A stretch of 64,000 nt of DNA from the NCBI GenBank assembly GCA_036365145.1, contig JAEOAD010000018.1:13188501-13252500 (forward strand). The letters are read 5' to 3'. Position numbers and translations under genes: made by a program. The stretch comes from Orientallactaga sibirica. Taxonomy: Eukaryota > Chordata > Mammalia > Rodentia > Dipodidae. Under the pieces are notes generated by a model that was not told the DNA's origin, ran no database searches, and saw nothing but the letters and a program-made list of their open reading frames with translations. Of this stretch, positions 44,040 to 55,194 are shown in pieces; position 1 is the stretch's first letter, and each line of letters starts with the position of its first letter.

Positions 44040-46073
44040 TCTGTTGTCTTTAAGAAACCCACCTCACCACTAAAGATAGACACCTTCTCAGGTTGAAAGG
44101 ATGGAAAATGTTATTGCAAGAAAACAGAAATAAAAAACAAGCAGGCGTCACTATACTAACATCAGATAAAATAGACTTCAAGACAAAAGTAATCAAAAAA
44201 GATAAAGAAGGCCACTTCTTACTTATCAAGGGAACAATCCAACAAGAGGACATCACAATCATCCATATTTATACACCAAACACAGATGCACCACAATTCA
44301 TAAAACAAAAAAATACTTGACAACAAAACAGAAATAACCACCAACACCATCATAGTTTGGGACATCAATACCCCACTATCAGCAATAGATAGATCATCCA
44401 AACAGAAAATTAATAGGGAAGTAAGAGAGCTCAACATCACCATAGAGCAACTAGACCTAACAGACATGTACAGAACATTCTACCCCAAATCTATAGATCA
44501 CACATTCTTCTCAGCAGCCCATGGAACCTTTTCTAAAATAGATCATATATTGGGCCACAAAGCATGCCTCCATATTTTCAGAAAAATCGATATACTTTCC
44601 TGCATGATCAGACCATAATGCTGTAATGCTAGAAATTATCAACAAAAAGTATGCCAGAATCCCTCCAGCTCTTGGAAACTAAACAACACACTTAAACAAT
44701 AAATGGGGTGTGGATGAAATAAAAAATGAAATTGCAAAATTTCTAGAATTGAACAACAATGAGAACACATGATACCAAAAATTATGGGACACAATGAAGG
44801 CAGTCCTTAGGGGAAAAATCATAGCACTAAATGCCTTCATAACAAAGACAGAGAGATCCCAAATCAATAACCTAACTATCTACCTAAAGGCATTGGAAAA
44901 ACAAGAAGAAGCCAACCTGAAAAGATCCAGATGGAAAAAAATAATTAAGATCAGAGCAGAAATCAATGAATTGGAAACTAAGAAGACAATTAAGAAAATT
45001 GGTGAAACAGAGCTGATTCTTTGAAAAAATTAACAAGATAGATAAATCCCTGGCCAATCTGATCAAGTAAAAAAAAAAGAGAGAAGCTTCAAATTAACAA
45101 AATTAGGAATGAAAAAGGAGAGATCACAACAGACAGAAGTGAAATTGGGAGAATCATCAGGACTTATTTCAAAAAGCTCTACTCCACAAAACAGGAGCAT
45201 ATGAAGGAAATGGATGAATTCCTGGACACATACCACCTACCAAATCTAAACCCAGAGCAGATTAATTTCCTGAACATACCTATCACACCCTTCAAGATTG
45301 AAGAGGTAATCAAACACCTCCCCAAAAAGAAGGGTCAAGGACCAGAAGGCTTTTCAGCAGAATTCTATCAAACCTTCATGGAAGAACTGAAACCATTTTT
45401 TCTCAAACTGTGCCACACAATTGGAGAACAGGGAGAGATGCCCAAGTCCTTCTATGAAGCTACTATCACCCTAATTCCAAAAGCAGGAAGAGATGCCACA
45501 AGAAAAGAAAATTATAGGCCTATTTTCCTGATGAACATAGATGCAAAGATCCTGAACAAAATCCTTGCAAACCAAATTCAACAGTACATCAAAAGCATTA
45601 TCCACCTTGATCAAGTAGGCTTCATCCCTAGAACACAGGGGTGGTTCAACATACGGAAATCTGTCCATGTAATACACCACATAAACAAACTTACACATAA
45701 AAACCACATGATCATTTTGATAGTTGCAGAAAAGGCCTTTGACAAAATACAACATCAGTTCACGATCAAAACATTGGTGAGAATAAGCATGGACAGTTTA
45801 TATTTCAACACAATAAAGGCTATATATAAAGCTCCTAAAGCCCAAGTAATACTTAATGGGGAGAGACTGAAGGAATACCCATTGACATCAGGATCAAGGC
45901 AGGGGTGTCCACTCTCACCTCTGCTCTTCAACATAGTACTAGAAGTATTAGCTCAAGCAATAAGACAGGAGAAAGAAATCAAAGGGATACAAATTGGAAA
46001 GGAAGAAGTTAAATTTGCCCTATTTGCAGATGACATGATTCTATACATAAGTGACCCGAGAACTTCTCTCTAA
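44040..46073 (+). pseudogene. L1-B ORF2 remnant (endonuclease and RT)
   Basis: Endonuclease-like pieces (ETHLTTKDRHLLRLKGW near 44055; QEDITIIHIYTPNTDAPQF) have stops and frameshifts. A 290-residue open piece (45201-46073) covers the reverse transcriptase: [40 protein letters not shown] and the active box [12 protein letters not shown]. Directly after that box the sequence jumps to 3' UTR. Confidence 0.87.
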
Positions 46074-46601
46074 AATAACTATGGCCATTCCGTCTATCTG
46101 GTACTAACTTCTCTCTCTGTTGGAGAATTTACTTCTCTTTTTCAGATGGACGAACCTGAAGGAAGGATCAGCCTATCGCACCTCACCAGGGCCCCAGCTG
46201 AAACCATAGAGTAACAGGGGAAACAGGCAAGAGTGCAGCTTTCTTGGTGAACAAAGCTGAAGGAGATAAACACAGAGAACACTCAACTCCTACTAAGCCA
46301 GATATCCAGAGACACAAAGGCTCCCAAGACCTCATGAAATAGAACTAAAATAACCCAATGTGGCTCAGGGAAATTCACAGAAGATGAGGTGGAAAGTGTG
46401 TTAGAGACACAAGTTGGGTCATTATGCACAGACTTTGCCTCTCCCCCATAACTGTTGGCTACTCCCTTAATGCATGACCCACATTCCCCAATGAGAAGGG
46501 TCCCTTCAGAGGGGGGAGGTCAGGGAGGAGGCTACCGGAGGCACCAACATGAATGTAAAATTAAAATACATAAATAAAAAATATATAAAAAATAAAGTGC
46601 T

Positions 46602-47621
46602 TTTTTTTTTTTTTTAGCCCATATATGTTCTGTATTATTGAAAATCCATTAGTAATCAGAGCTCTTTTATTTTATTATGAGGCAAAATTTTATTGGGTAA
46701 AAATGAAAGAAAAGAAAAAGAAGAAAGGCTGGTGCACCGGGTTTACATCCAGAGTTCTGGATCTTGGGATGCACTCCCAAACTGTTTGGAGGGTCAGCTT
46801 TCATTGGAAAAAACTACAAAATGTTTATTGCCAAAACAGGATGGGAGTTAAGCCCTAAATCACAACTCACATTCTTAGATGATTATAGGGAAGAAAAAAC
46901 ACAATGAACTTGTGAACTTGTCTGTTGGTCAGTTACAGGAAGCACTTGGGGGGGGGGGTTAAGGTAGGCCTATGACCAAGAGTCTCCAAATGTCCCCCTT
47001 ATCTCCACTTAAGGATTTTGCTCAACAATGCAGGCCCGGGTTAATGCTATTCAGACCAGCCGAGCATCCTGTTTATCTACCATCCCCATCTGCTTAAGTG
47101 TTTCATTCCATTCCTTATGAGCTCTTACAAGGAGGTGAGTTCTATTTTCTCTAAGCTTGATATAAAGAAATATAGAGAAATGTAACATTTTGCTCTCTTT
47201 ACATTTCCCCTTCTGATTTGGCACCAAGTTAAATCTTTGACTTGTGAGGGATAATGTCTAGGGTTTGTTCATTTTCAGATGGGAAGTATACTGTGTTCAT
47301 AATACCACAAGCTTAATGGAACTAATTCTATTTTTAACATATCTCATCAAAGTATTAATAATGCAGGCCTTATGGTGAGGTGTAGCAATACTAGTAAAAG
47401 TGGGCTGGCGGTTGCAGAAATGAGTAGTTAACCATAGAGATCAGTTATGCATAGACTGAAACCAGTTTCCAATAGCCTGTCTTTGGAGTTCTCTTTCTCT
47501 AATGTTTTCTCTGACTAAGGCTAAGGTGTTTCAATCAGAGATCTTTTAAATTCCATTCTCAATACAAGAGTTAGTTATTTAATAAACATATACTGAGTTT
47601 AGCTGATACTAAATTTCAGTC
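46602..47621. other. Unresolved 1-kb stretch
   Basis: T-run, then unique sequence with a G-run at about 46949. On the minus strand TGGTGCCAAATCAGAAGGGG (around 47225) resembles a retroviral primer-site start, but no LTR pair or gag is visible. It may be a decayed LTR element or simply intron. Confidence 0.35.
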
Positions 47622-47966
47622 TGTGCTGGTTTGAAGGTAAATGTCTCCCATAGCCTCAAGTGTTTGTGACTGTTTCCTACTTAGTCCCCAGCTCGTTGAG
47701 TCTTTGACAGGTGGAGCCTTGCAGAAGTAGGTGTGTTTCTGGAGGCAGGCCTTGGGGTTGATGAGTCCAGATCCACTGTTCAGAGCCAGCTCACTTACCG
47801 TTCTCTCTCTCCTGTGGGTATATGAAGTGAACCAAACCAACTGCCAAGCTTTTCTTGGCCATGATGAAGCTTCCCCTCAAAACTGTAAGCCTGAAATGAA
47901 TCCTTTCTTCCCATAAGCTGCCTCTGGTTGGGTCTTTTGTCCCAGCAATGAGAAAGTAATTGTTAT
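47622..47966 (+). mobile_element. Solo ERVL-MaLR-type LTR
   Basis: TGTGCTGGTTTGAAGGTAAA at the 5' end, GGTGGAGCCTTGCAGAAG in the middle, CATGATGAAGCTTCCCCTCA, CTGTAAGCCTGAAATGAATC and CAGCAATGAGAAAGTAA at the 3' end. This is the order of rodent MT/ORR1-type MaLR LTRs. No partner LTR is seen. Confidence 0.78.
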
Positions 47967-48010
47967 GTTGCTGACCTAGACAAGTGAATTTAATACCCTT
48001 CAGTCTTATT

Positions 48011-48324
48011 TATATCCATAAGATTTTAAAACATTGTTTATTTTTATTTATTTGAGAGCAATAGTGAAAGAGGCAGAGAGAGAGAGAGAGAGAGAAAAAG
48101 AGAGAGAGAGAGAGAGAGGGAGGGAGGGAGGAAAGGAAGGAGGGAGAGAATGGGTGTACCAGGGCCTCCTGCCACTGCAAATGAACTCCAGATGCATGTG
48201 CCATCTTGTGCATCTGGCTTACATGGGTACTGGGGAATCGAGCCTTGAACTGGGGTCCTTAGGCTTCACAAGCAAGTGCTAGACTGCTAAGCCATCTCTC
48301 CAGCCCTATCCATAAGATTTTAAT
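48011..48324 (-). mobile_element. tRNA-derived SINE with (GA)n expansion and TSD
   Basis: Minus-strand copy (48031-48306). Its pyrimidine stretch appears here as an expanded AGAG/GGAGGGAGGG purine run (about 48073-48148). TATCCATAAGATTTTAA flanks both sides. Confidence 0.93.
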
Positions 48325-48333
48325 GGCATCTTG

Positions 48334-48400
48334 CCTTATAGAGTTATGATGAGCTAAGGAGAGTTATACCTTATAGAGTTATGATGAGCTAAGGAGAGTC
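48334..48400. repeat. 35-bp tandem duplication
   Basis: CCTTATAGAGTTATGATGAG and the following 15 bases occur twice in direct succession (48334-48368 and 48369-48400). It lies at the boundary between the SINE flank and L1 3' UTR sequence. Confidence 0.92.
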
Positions 48401-48404
48401 AATT

Positions 48405-49577
48405 TGTTCACTTAAGGGGATGGCATTGTATATATGCAAGTAGAATAACAGATTACTGGAGGTGGAAAGGCCTAAGTGAGGTCAGGGGAAGATAGTGAGT
48501 AAAGGAAGGGTAGGAGGAGGGATAATCAAAATCTGAGATGGCATGAATAAGCCATATGGAAACCTGTTTTTGGACAATGGCACACCCAGAAGCCATAGAT
48601 TGTTACTGGAAAACTTTCAGTGCCATGGATGAGACACCTTCCAGTGATTTGTTGGCCAGGGAGTTCCCTGATATCCCCACCAAAGCATTACAGGCTACTG
48701 TCAAGGCTCTTGGTTTCCCATCAGGAATAGATAGTAAGACCCTACTGTTGAAGATACCACATGCTTGGACTGAAAGGTCACTGAGAAATTTTGCTGGGGC
48801 TGAGTTGAAAACTTCTTCCATGTAGACCAGCTGACAGAAAGCTGGACAAAGCTATCCTGCATGAAACTCCATGGGAGAGAGAGAAGTCATCAATGGAGAT
48901 ACTCTACAGTGGACACTGCAAACATTAAGTTTGGCTAGCCAGGCCAAATGAGCCAACAGGTGCAACAGTGGCATGTCTATTACAGGGGAAACCAACTGCT
49001 CTGTAATTGGACTGCAGGCCTACTCCACAGGAAGGAATACATGCCTGATACTGAAAAACCTATGGCGGGGGAAGTCATGAGCCCTAGGAGTGTAACGCTT
49101 GTTGGTCTCTGGCTAAACGCTTATATTATGCTTACCAAACTCTCACTTCTGGTTAGAGAAGCTTCTCTTTTCAGATGGTGGTGACCTCTGGGATGACTCC
49201 AAAGGCACCATCGTGCTGAGAAAAAGTGACAGAGGAGTGCTCAGCACTGAAATATCTCTATCACACTTTCCAAGGCCCAGGTTCTATTGCGGAAAAGGTG
49301 GCAGAAAGAATATAAGAGCCAAAAAGAAGGTTGGGACTCCTTACAATGCACACTTCCAGACACAAAATGCCCTGGATATCCATGACCTTGCAGTGCCTGG
49401 CACTACCTACACAAGACCATCATAAAAGGAGGAAAAGATGATATCAAAATGAGAGATTTATGGAAAGGAGAAGGGATATGATGGAGAGTGGAATTATGAA
49501 GGGGAAACTGTGGAGAGGAGGGACTTATCATGGTCTATTGTCTATAATTATGGATACAATAATTAAAAAACATGCAG
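48405..49577 (+). mobile_element. L1 3'-UTR remnant (5'-truncated L1)
   Basis: Closely parallels the 3' UTR of the L1 at 59100-60310: ATTGTTACTGGAAAACTTTC, TTGTTGGCCAGGGAGTTCC, CAGATGGTGGTGACCTCTGG. It has no ORF2 sequence. Short open frames in it are non-coding. Confidence 0.8.
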
Positions 49578-50064
49578 AGGTATATACCAATGCAAATGTT
49601 GTTTAATACTGCATGTTCAGATAAAAGGAGGAAGAAACTTGGGGAGAGGTATTTATAGTAAGTCAGGTTTCTTATATGAAACCAGGATCCTTAATGGAAG
49701 CTGAGGGTTGGGGAGAGAGAAAGGGACCCTGAAATGCTTACCTAGTCATGCAAGGCTATTTTTAATAGTGGTACTCTCATAGTGGTAGAGTATGTGCATT
49801 TGTAACATACCTTTAGAAGGTCATGGGAGTTCATAGAATGGTTTATGATTTTAATGATTATTGATAATTCTAAGAAACCTGGAAATGTAGTATGTCTAGC
49901 TATAATAATTTAGGCATGTTACTTATTGTTGAAGATGGTGATGCTTCATTTCTGTCATAGGGACAATAAACTAATGTTATCTATGTGACAATTCACAATT
50001 GACTTTAATGCTAGCTAGCCTACCTTCAGGAAATAGTAAATCTTAGGATGACCTTCATTTGTTC
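49578..50064. other. Unique intron sequence
   Basis: No repeat or gene recognised between the L1 remnant and a B4-like SINE. Confidence 0.5.
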
Positions 50065-50355
50065 ACAGTGGATAAAGTGCTTACTGTGTAAGCATGAGGA
50101 CTTGAATCTGGGTTTCCAGTACCCTCAGGTGTGGTGGTGCACACACCAGTAATTGCAACAATGGAGCAACAGAGACTAAGAATCTTGGGGGCTTACTGGT
50201 TAGCCAGTCTAGTCAAATTGTTGAGCTGTAGTTTCAGTGAAAGACCTTGTCTTAAAGAATAGGAGAGTAGTCGAAGAAAACATCTGATGTTGACTTCTGT
50301 CCTTATGCATGCTCACAGATATATGAATGTGTATATATGTACACACATACCACAC
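50065..50355 (+). mobile_element. B4-like composite SINE
   Basis: GTGGATAAAGTGCTTACTGT, then GGTGTGGTGGTGCACACACC, ending in CTCACAGATATATGAATGTG and a CA-rich tail. It is old. Confidence 0.72.
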
Positions 50356-50878
50356 ACACATCCTAAAACTGTTAATTCTTCTGGTCAAGAGTTTGATGGG
50401 ATATATATTCCCTGATTATAAGCTGCATTCTGATACAGGTTTCAGATTCTGTATAGTTACTGCAGTGTACCTGACACCATCAAATTTGATAAACAACTTA
50501 ACTCTAAATTCTGGAAGACTACTTTCCTCTAGAAATGGTAGAAATTTAACAAATATTATAGTTCAGCTCTATAGTTTGATGTCCTACAAATCTATTCAAA
50601 TAAAAGGTCAAGTTTAGTCCAAAACTAGAAGAAAGTCTATTCATGAAACAGACATGTGTATTCCCATACTTTTGATTCAGTAAGCCATTATTTAAGTGCA
50701 GGTCTTTGTGGTCTGTGAGGAGCCAGCACATGTCCACCAGCAGGTCCATATGGTCACTGTGAATACTTAACCGAGGGTTGTGATGTATCCATACAAAGTA
50801 TGTTCTTAATAAAAACAAATAATAAGGACCTTCTCCAGTATCTTAGGAACATAAAACGTGTGAAGTGTGTGTCTTCAA
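50356..50878. other. Unique intron sequence
   Basis: No repeat, exon or RNA gene recognised. Confidence 0.5.
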
Positions 50879-51075
50879 GATTTTGCAGCTTATGCCGGGC
50901 GTGGTGGTGCATGCCTTTAATCCCAGCACTTGGGAGGCAGAGGTAGGAGGATCACAGAGAGTTCGAGGCCACCCTGAGACTACACAGTTAATTCCAGGTC
51001 AGCCTGGACTAGAGTGAGACCCTACCTTGCAAAACAAAAAAACAAACAAACAAACAAAAAAAGATTTTGCAGCTT
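50879..51075 (+). mobile_element. B1-type SINE, near consensus, with TSD
   Basis: GCCGGGCGTGGTGGTGCATG to GAGACCCTACCTTG with an AAACAAACAAAC tail. AGATTTTGCAGCTT flanks both sides. It is one of the youngest B1 copies here. Confidence 0.95.
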
Positions 51076-51714
51076 TGTAGGGGCACAGGGAAAGAATGTA
51101 TTTATGAGTTATAAGAAAAAATTAAAAACATGTAATAAAGGAGTAGCTAAGGATTAAAGGCTTACAGAGAAGGGAAAAATTAATGACAAAAGTGTGGGGA
51201 GACCTGAAGCAGCAGCATTCAAACAGGCTTTGAAGGATGAGGCTTTTAGGAAATTGAGGCAGAGGAAGGTTTTCTAGAATATGAGTTCTGACCCTGCACC
51301 CATCTTAGTGCAAATTCCTTCACCTTTCTAGGTTTTAACTGGAGAGTAGTTACCACTTGATGGTAATGGATGTTAATTTATGTAAAACAGTAGTCTAGAG
51401 ACTAAACATATGTAAAATTTCTGGCCCACTGTACACACCAATGATTCAATGAATGTGAGTTAAAAATAAAAAAGTGCAAGTGTTTTCATTGATGATAAAA
51501 CATGGCAAATATGTGTGTCTGATGTTTCTGCAGTGTGCCTGGACAGATTATACAAGGATATAAGAATGGGGAAAAAATAATACAATGGTTTAAGTTTTAA
51601 TATCTGGGCCTAGTGAGTAGAGGGAGAGGCAATTGTAAAAGATCCATAGGCTCTTGAAATTTCAGTAAATCCTTTATTTTAGTTGGCAACATGTAAAAGA
51701 CTGTAGTTTATAAC
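51076..51714. other. Unique intron sequence
   Basis: No repeat or gene recognised. Confidence 0.5.
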
Positions 51715-52013
51715 ATGTGTTTGTTGTGTGTATGTTCACAAGTACATGGGTGTCCATGTATATGCATTCATGTATGTGTAGAGGCCAGAGGACAGCCTTG
51801 AATGTTCTTCTTCAGGTACCCTCCAACTTTTCTTGAGAAAAGGTCTCTCATTCAGCAAGCTCCAGAGGTTCACCTGTCTCTGCCTCTCCAGGGCTGGGAC
51901 TACAAGCATGTGCAATCACTTCTTGCTCTTTAAAGTAGGTTCTGGAGATCAAACTCAGGTCCTTATTCTTGTAAATCATGTACTTTACTGACTGAGCCAT
52001 CTTCTCCAGCCCT
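51715..52013 (-). mobile_element. B4-like composite SINE
   Basis: TG-rich start, GAGGCCAGAGGACAGCCTTG, an antisense B1-like centre, then GACTGAGCCATCTTCTCCAG at the right. It is in minus orientation and old. Confidence 0.78.
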
Positions 52014-52298
52014 GTATTTCAGTATCTCCCCTCACCCCCATACTGGAAATCAATCCAGCTTTGAGAATCTGGAAACACTACCATGGAATTACATCCCCAG
52101 TCTTAAAAAAAAAAAAAAAACTAAAACTAAAACTAAAAATTTCCAATGATAGGTCCATAGAATAGATAATTTTAGAGAAAAAATTTACCCTTTTAATGAC
52201 TTGCTTATGATAATCTGATGTCATTTGAAAAAACAGGAAACCATAGTGGTCAAGGACAAGACTCTGAAACCCAAGAGTCTTGGGGTATAATAATCCTT

Positions 52299-52690
52299 GA
52301 TATGATTTGCTTATGCATTGACCCAGAATAGTTCATGTGCTAAAAGCTCTGTCCCAAATGTAACAATATTAGACGGCGGTAGGACCTTTAGGACACAGGG
52401 CCTAGAGGGAAGTTATGAGGTCATAACTGTCCTCTTGGAAAGATTTGTGCTAATCATGGGGAGTGGGTTAGGCTTCTAGGGGGAAATTAATTCTCTCGAG
52501 TAGGTTGTTATAGAAGAGCAAGCTTGGCTCTTCCATGTTTGCTTGCTCTCTCTCTCTGCTTTCTCTCCTCTAGGAGCAAATGCCAGCATTATGTGCTTGA
52601 TTTTCATAGATGTGAGCCAAATAAACTTTATTTCTTTATAGTGTGCAATGAACTGTGCCTCAAGCAATATATCACAAGAGTAAATTACCC
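52299..52690 (+). mobile_element. Old ERVL-MaLR LTR (MLT1/MST-like)
   Basis: TGATATGATTTGCTTATGC at the start, AGGACCTTTAGGACACAGGG, ATCATGGGGAGTGGGTTAGG, GAGCCAAATAAACTTTATTT and AGTAAATTACCCA near the end. The order fits MLT1/MST LTRs shared by placental mammals. Confidence 0.68.
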
Positions 52691-52964
52691 AATAAGTAAA
52701 TAAATATTATGCTACCTAAAATTTAATAGTGTGAAATTAAGAGCAATTATCAAGTTGGCGATTTAAGATCATGCCAATTCATGAGAAAAGATTGCAGATT
52801 ATGACATGTTTTATAATGCCCTATCTCTGAGAAGCAGATACAACTATTGAGCAGAGGAAATGGCCAAGAGGATTGAATGCTGCCAAGAAAGAAAAAAAAT
52901 TGTATTTACCAATGTGAGGGTCAGTAGTGGCTTTAACAAGTACTATAAAAAATACTGGAAGTCA

Positions 52965-54051
52965 CAGATTTGGAGAGACTTCCGGGTAAGATGATGGCAT
53001 AGGAGCCACGCCAAACTGGATCACGGAGGGATTTAAGCAAAATTACACTCTTCTTCGGAAAAGAGCAGAATATTTTTTACAGGAAACAGCAGAAAAGCAG
53101 GAGATGGCCAGAATCCCACTATAGAGATTGCGGCCCGACCCACTGCAGCCCGCTCCACAGTGGCTCCAAGCCGCTGCTCCAACCCATGACCGCTGCTGCC
53201 CAAACAAAAAAATAAATAAATAAAAGTGGGGACTTTCCAACATCATCAGTCTCCTCACAGAGCCCAGAAATCAAAGAAAAGTCTGCTGAGCTACTGAAAT
53301 AGAAACGGGGGAACAGTGTGAGCTACTACAGGTTTCCTGAACTTGCCCATCCCCCAACCATCAGAACACCAGCGAATTGGCAGAATCCAGCAACTAGCAG
53401 CAGCTCTATACCACATCACCAACACCAGACCCAGCACAGCTGAGCCAAGCTCCACAGCTCAGGGAACGAGGTGGGCACTCAGCATTGGTGAGTTTGGAAG
53501 CCACACCAAAAGGTAACAAAGGCCTGCATTGGAAGTGCTAACCTCTTTCCAGCAGGGCAGGTTATGGGTTACATATTTGTGGTTGGCCTTACCATTTTCA
53601 AATAAGCTGAATATGAGGTGTTGAATATTGCTGCCTGTAATACTTTTAGAATTAAAGGGCCTTTATCTTTTGCTTTTGTCATTACTGGGGGCAGAGTCTG
53701 ATTCCTAGCTGACGGGATGAAGGGTGTGGAGCAACACACACCCTTAGGGATTTTGACCGTATAAGACTGTTTGTTTCAATTCCCACACTTGTATCCTCTG
53801 TGTTCATGTTAATTGAATGTGTATTTTGTTCAGCTGAAGTTTAGAACTTGCTACTAAATTGTTCCACCAGTCCACTACAATACATACTTAACAAGCAAAT
53901 TCAACAGCTAGGATTACTTCTGAGGTTGGACTTGGGTACAAGTGCTACACTTGGAACCTTAAACTCATATCCTGAAAGTATATAAAGGTGGATCACCACA
54001 CCTAAGGACACTGCCGGTAAATAGAAAACCTAAGCATCAAATCAATACAAG
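52965..54051 (+). promoter_or_regulatory. L1 5' UTR (internal promoter region)
   Basis: About 1.1 kb from GGAGAGACTTCCGGGTAAG to the ORF1 start. It is GC-richer than its surroundings in the first 250 bases, with CCGCTGCTCCAACCCATGAC. It has no obvious tandem monomers, unlike the L1 at 42.4 kb. Promoter function is inferred from L1 biology. Confidence 0.7.
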
Positions 54052-55150
54052 ATGCAAAAGTCACTACATTATAATACAAGAAACACAAAGAATCAAGACA
54101 ATGCAATCCCACCAAAAATTACAAATCCATCAGAATTGTTCACCAATGAGACTGTTTTAGATGAAATTCCTGACAAAGATTTCAAAAGAATGATGATATA
54201 TATACTCAAAGAAATGAAAGAAGAAATAAAAGAAGAAATGAAAGGAATCCAAGAAGAAAACAAAGGAATTAAAGAAGAAAACAAACTCTTGAAAGAGAAT
54301 ACAGAAAAACAGCTTAACGAAATAAAAAGGTCAATACAGGACATGAATAAGGAAATAGAAATACTGAAGAAAAACCAGGCTGAAATCCTATCTCTGAAGA
54401 ACACAGCCAATGAAATAAAAAACTCTGTGGAAAGTCTCACCAGTAGAATGGATGAAGGAGAGGACAGAATATTTAAACTAGAAGACCAGATGGCAGACCA
54501 ATCACAGTCCAACAAAGAGAAAGACAAGCTAATAGAAAGGTATGAATGGGAACTCCAAGACATCCGGGACACTATGAAAAGATCAAACATAAGAATTCAA
54601 GGTATAACAGAGGGGGAAGAATTTCAATCCAGAGGCACAGTAGGTGTTTTCCACAAAATTATAGAAGAAAAATTTCCCCAAATTGGAAAAGAAATGCCAA
54701 CGCAGATACAAGAAACATTTAGAACACCAAACAGACAAAACCTAGAAAGATCCTCTTCTCGCCATATTATAATTAAACTACTAAACACACAAACCAAAGA
54801 AAATATATTGAAAGCAGTTAGAAAGAAAAAGCAAATGACCTTCAAAGGGAAACCCATCAGGATCACAGCAGATTACTCAACACAAACTTTAAAAGCCAGA
54901 AGGGCCTGGAGTGATGTATTCCACGTTCTGAAAGATAAAAACTGTCAACCAAGATTACTTTATCCTGCAAAGCTATCAAAATTGATGGAGAAATAAGGAC
55001 ATTCTACAACAAAGACAGGCTAAAGGAATTTATGGCAACTAAACCAGCGCTAGAGAAAATACTTGCAGGAATCATTCATGCTGAAAAGAAAGCAAAACAC
55101 ACACAGCAGGAAATAGGAAAAAATAAACCATACTCAAATAACAGTTAAAA
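54052..55150 (+). pseudogene. L1-A ORF1 (RNA-binding protein), frameshifted near 3' end
   Basis: An open frame of 314 residues to 54996. Residues 55-170 are a lysine/glutamate-rich coiled coil (EENKGIKEENKLLKENTEKQ). Residues about 178-255 form the RRM (KRSNIRIQGITEGEEFQSRG), followed by the C-terminal domain with LKARRAWSDVF and QPRLLYPAKLSK. After that the family's usual continuation is found in another frame (TFYNKDRLKEFMATKPALEK) up to about 55150. A single-base frameshift near 54975 therefore removes the last 50 or so residues. Confidence 0.87.
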
Positions 55151-55194
55151 CAAGTGAGTAAAGCGAAAACCAGAAGAACTACAAAACAAGAAAA

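Larger units (their letters stand above)
42343..46601 (+). mobile_element. LINE-1 with internal deletions and 14-bp TSD (L1-B)
   Basis: AAAAATAAAGTGCT occurs at 42343-42356 and 46588-46601 and brackets a 4.2-kb sense L1 with both ends. Inside are a C-rich 5' UTR (42357-43100), a partial ORF1 (43120-44030), ORF2 from the endonuclease to the reverse transcriptase active site (44040-46058), and an abrupt join to a 3' UTR (46060-46587). The end of ORF1, the start of ORF2 and all of ORF2 after the active site are missing. Confidence 0.87.

Noticed and set aside
54093..54866. Antisense open frames opposite L1 ORF1 (for example 165 residues)
   Set aside because: They are shadows of the A-rich, lysine/glutamate-rich sense frame.
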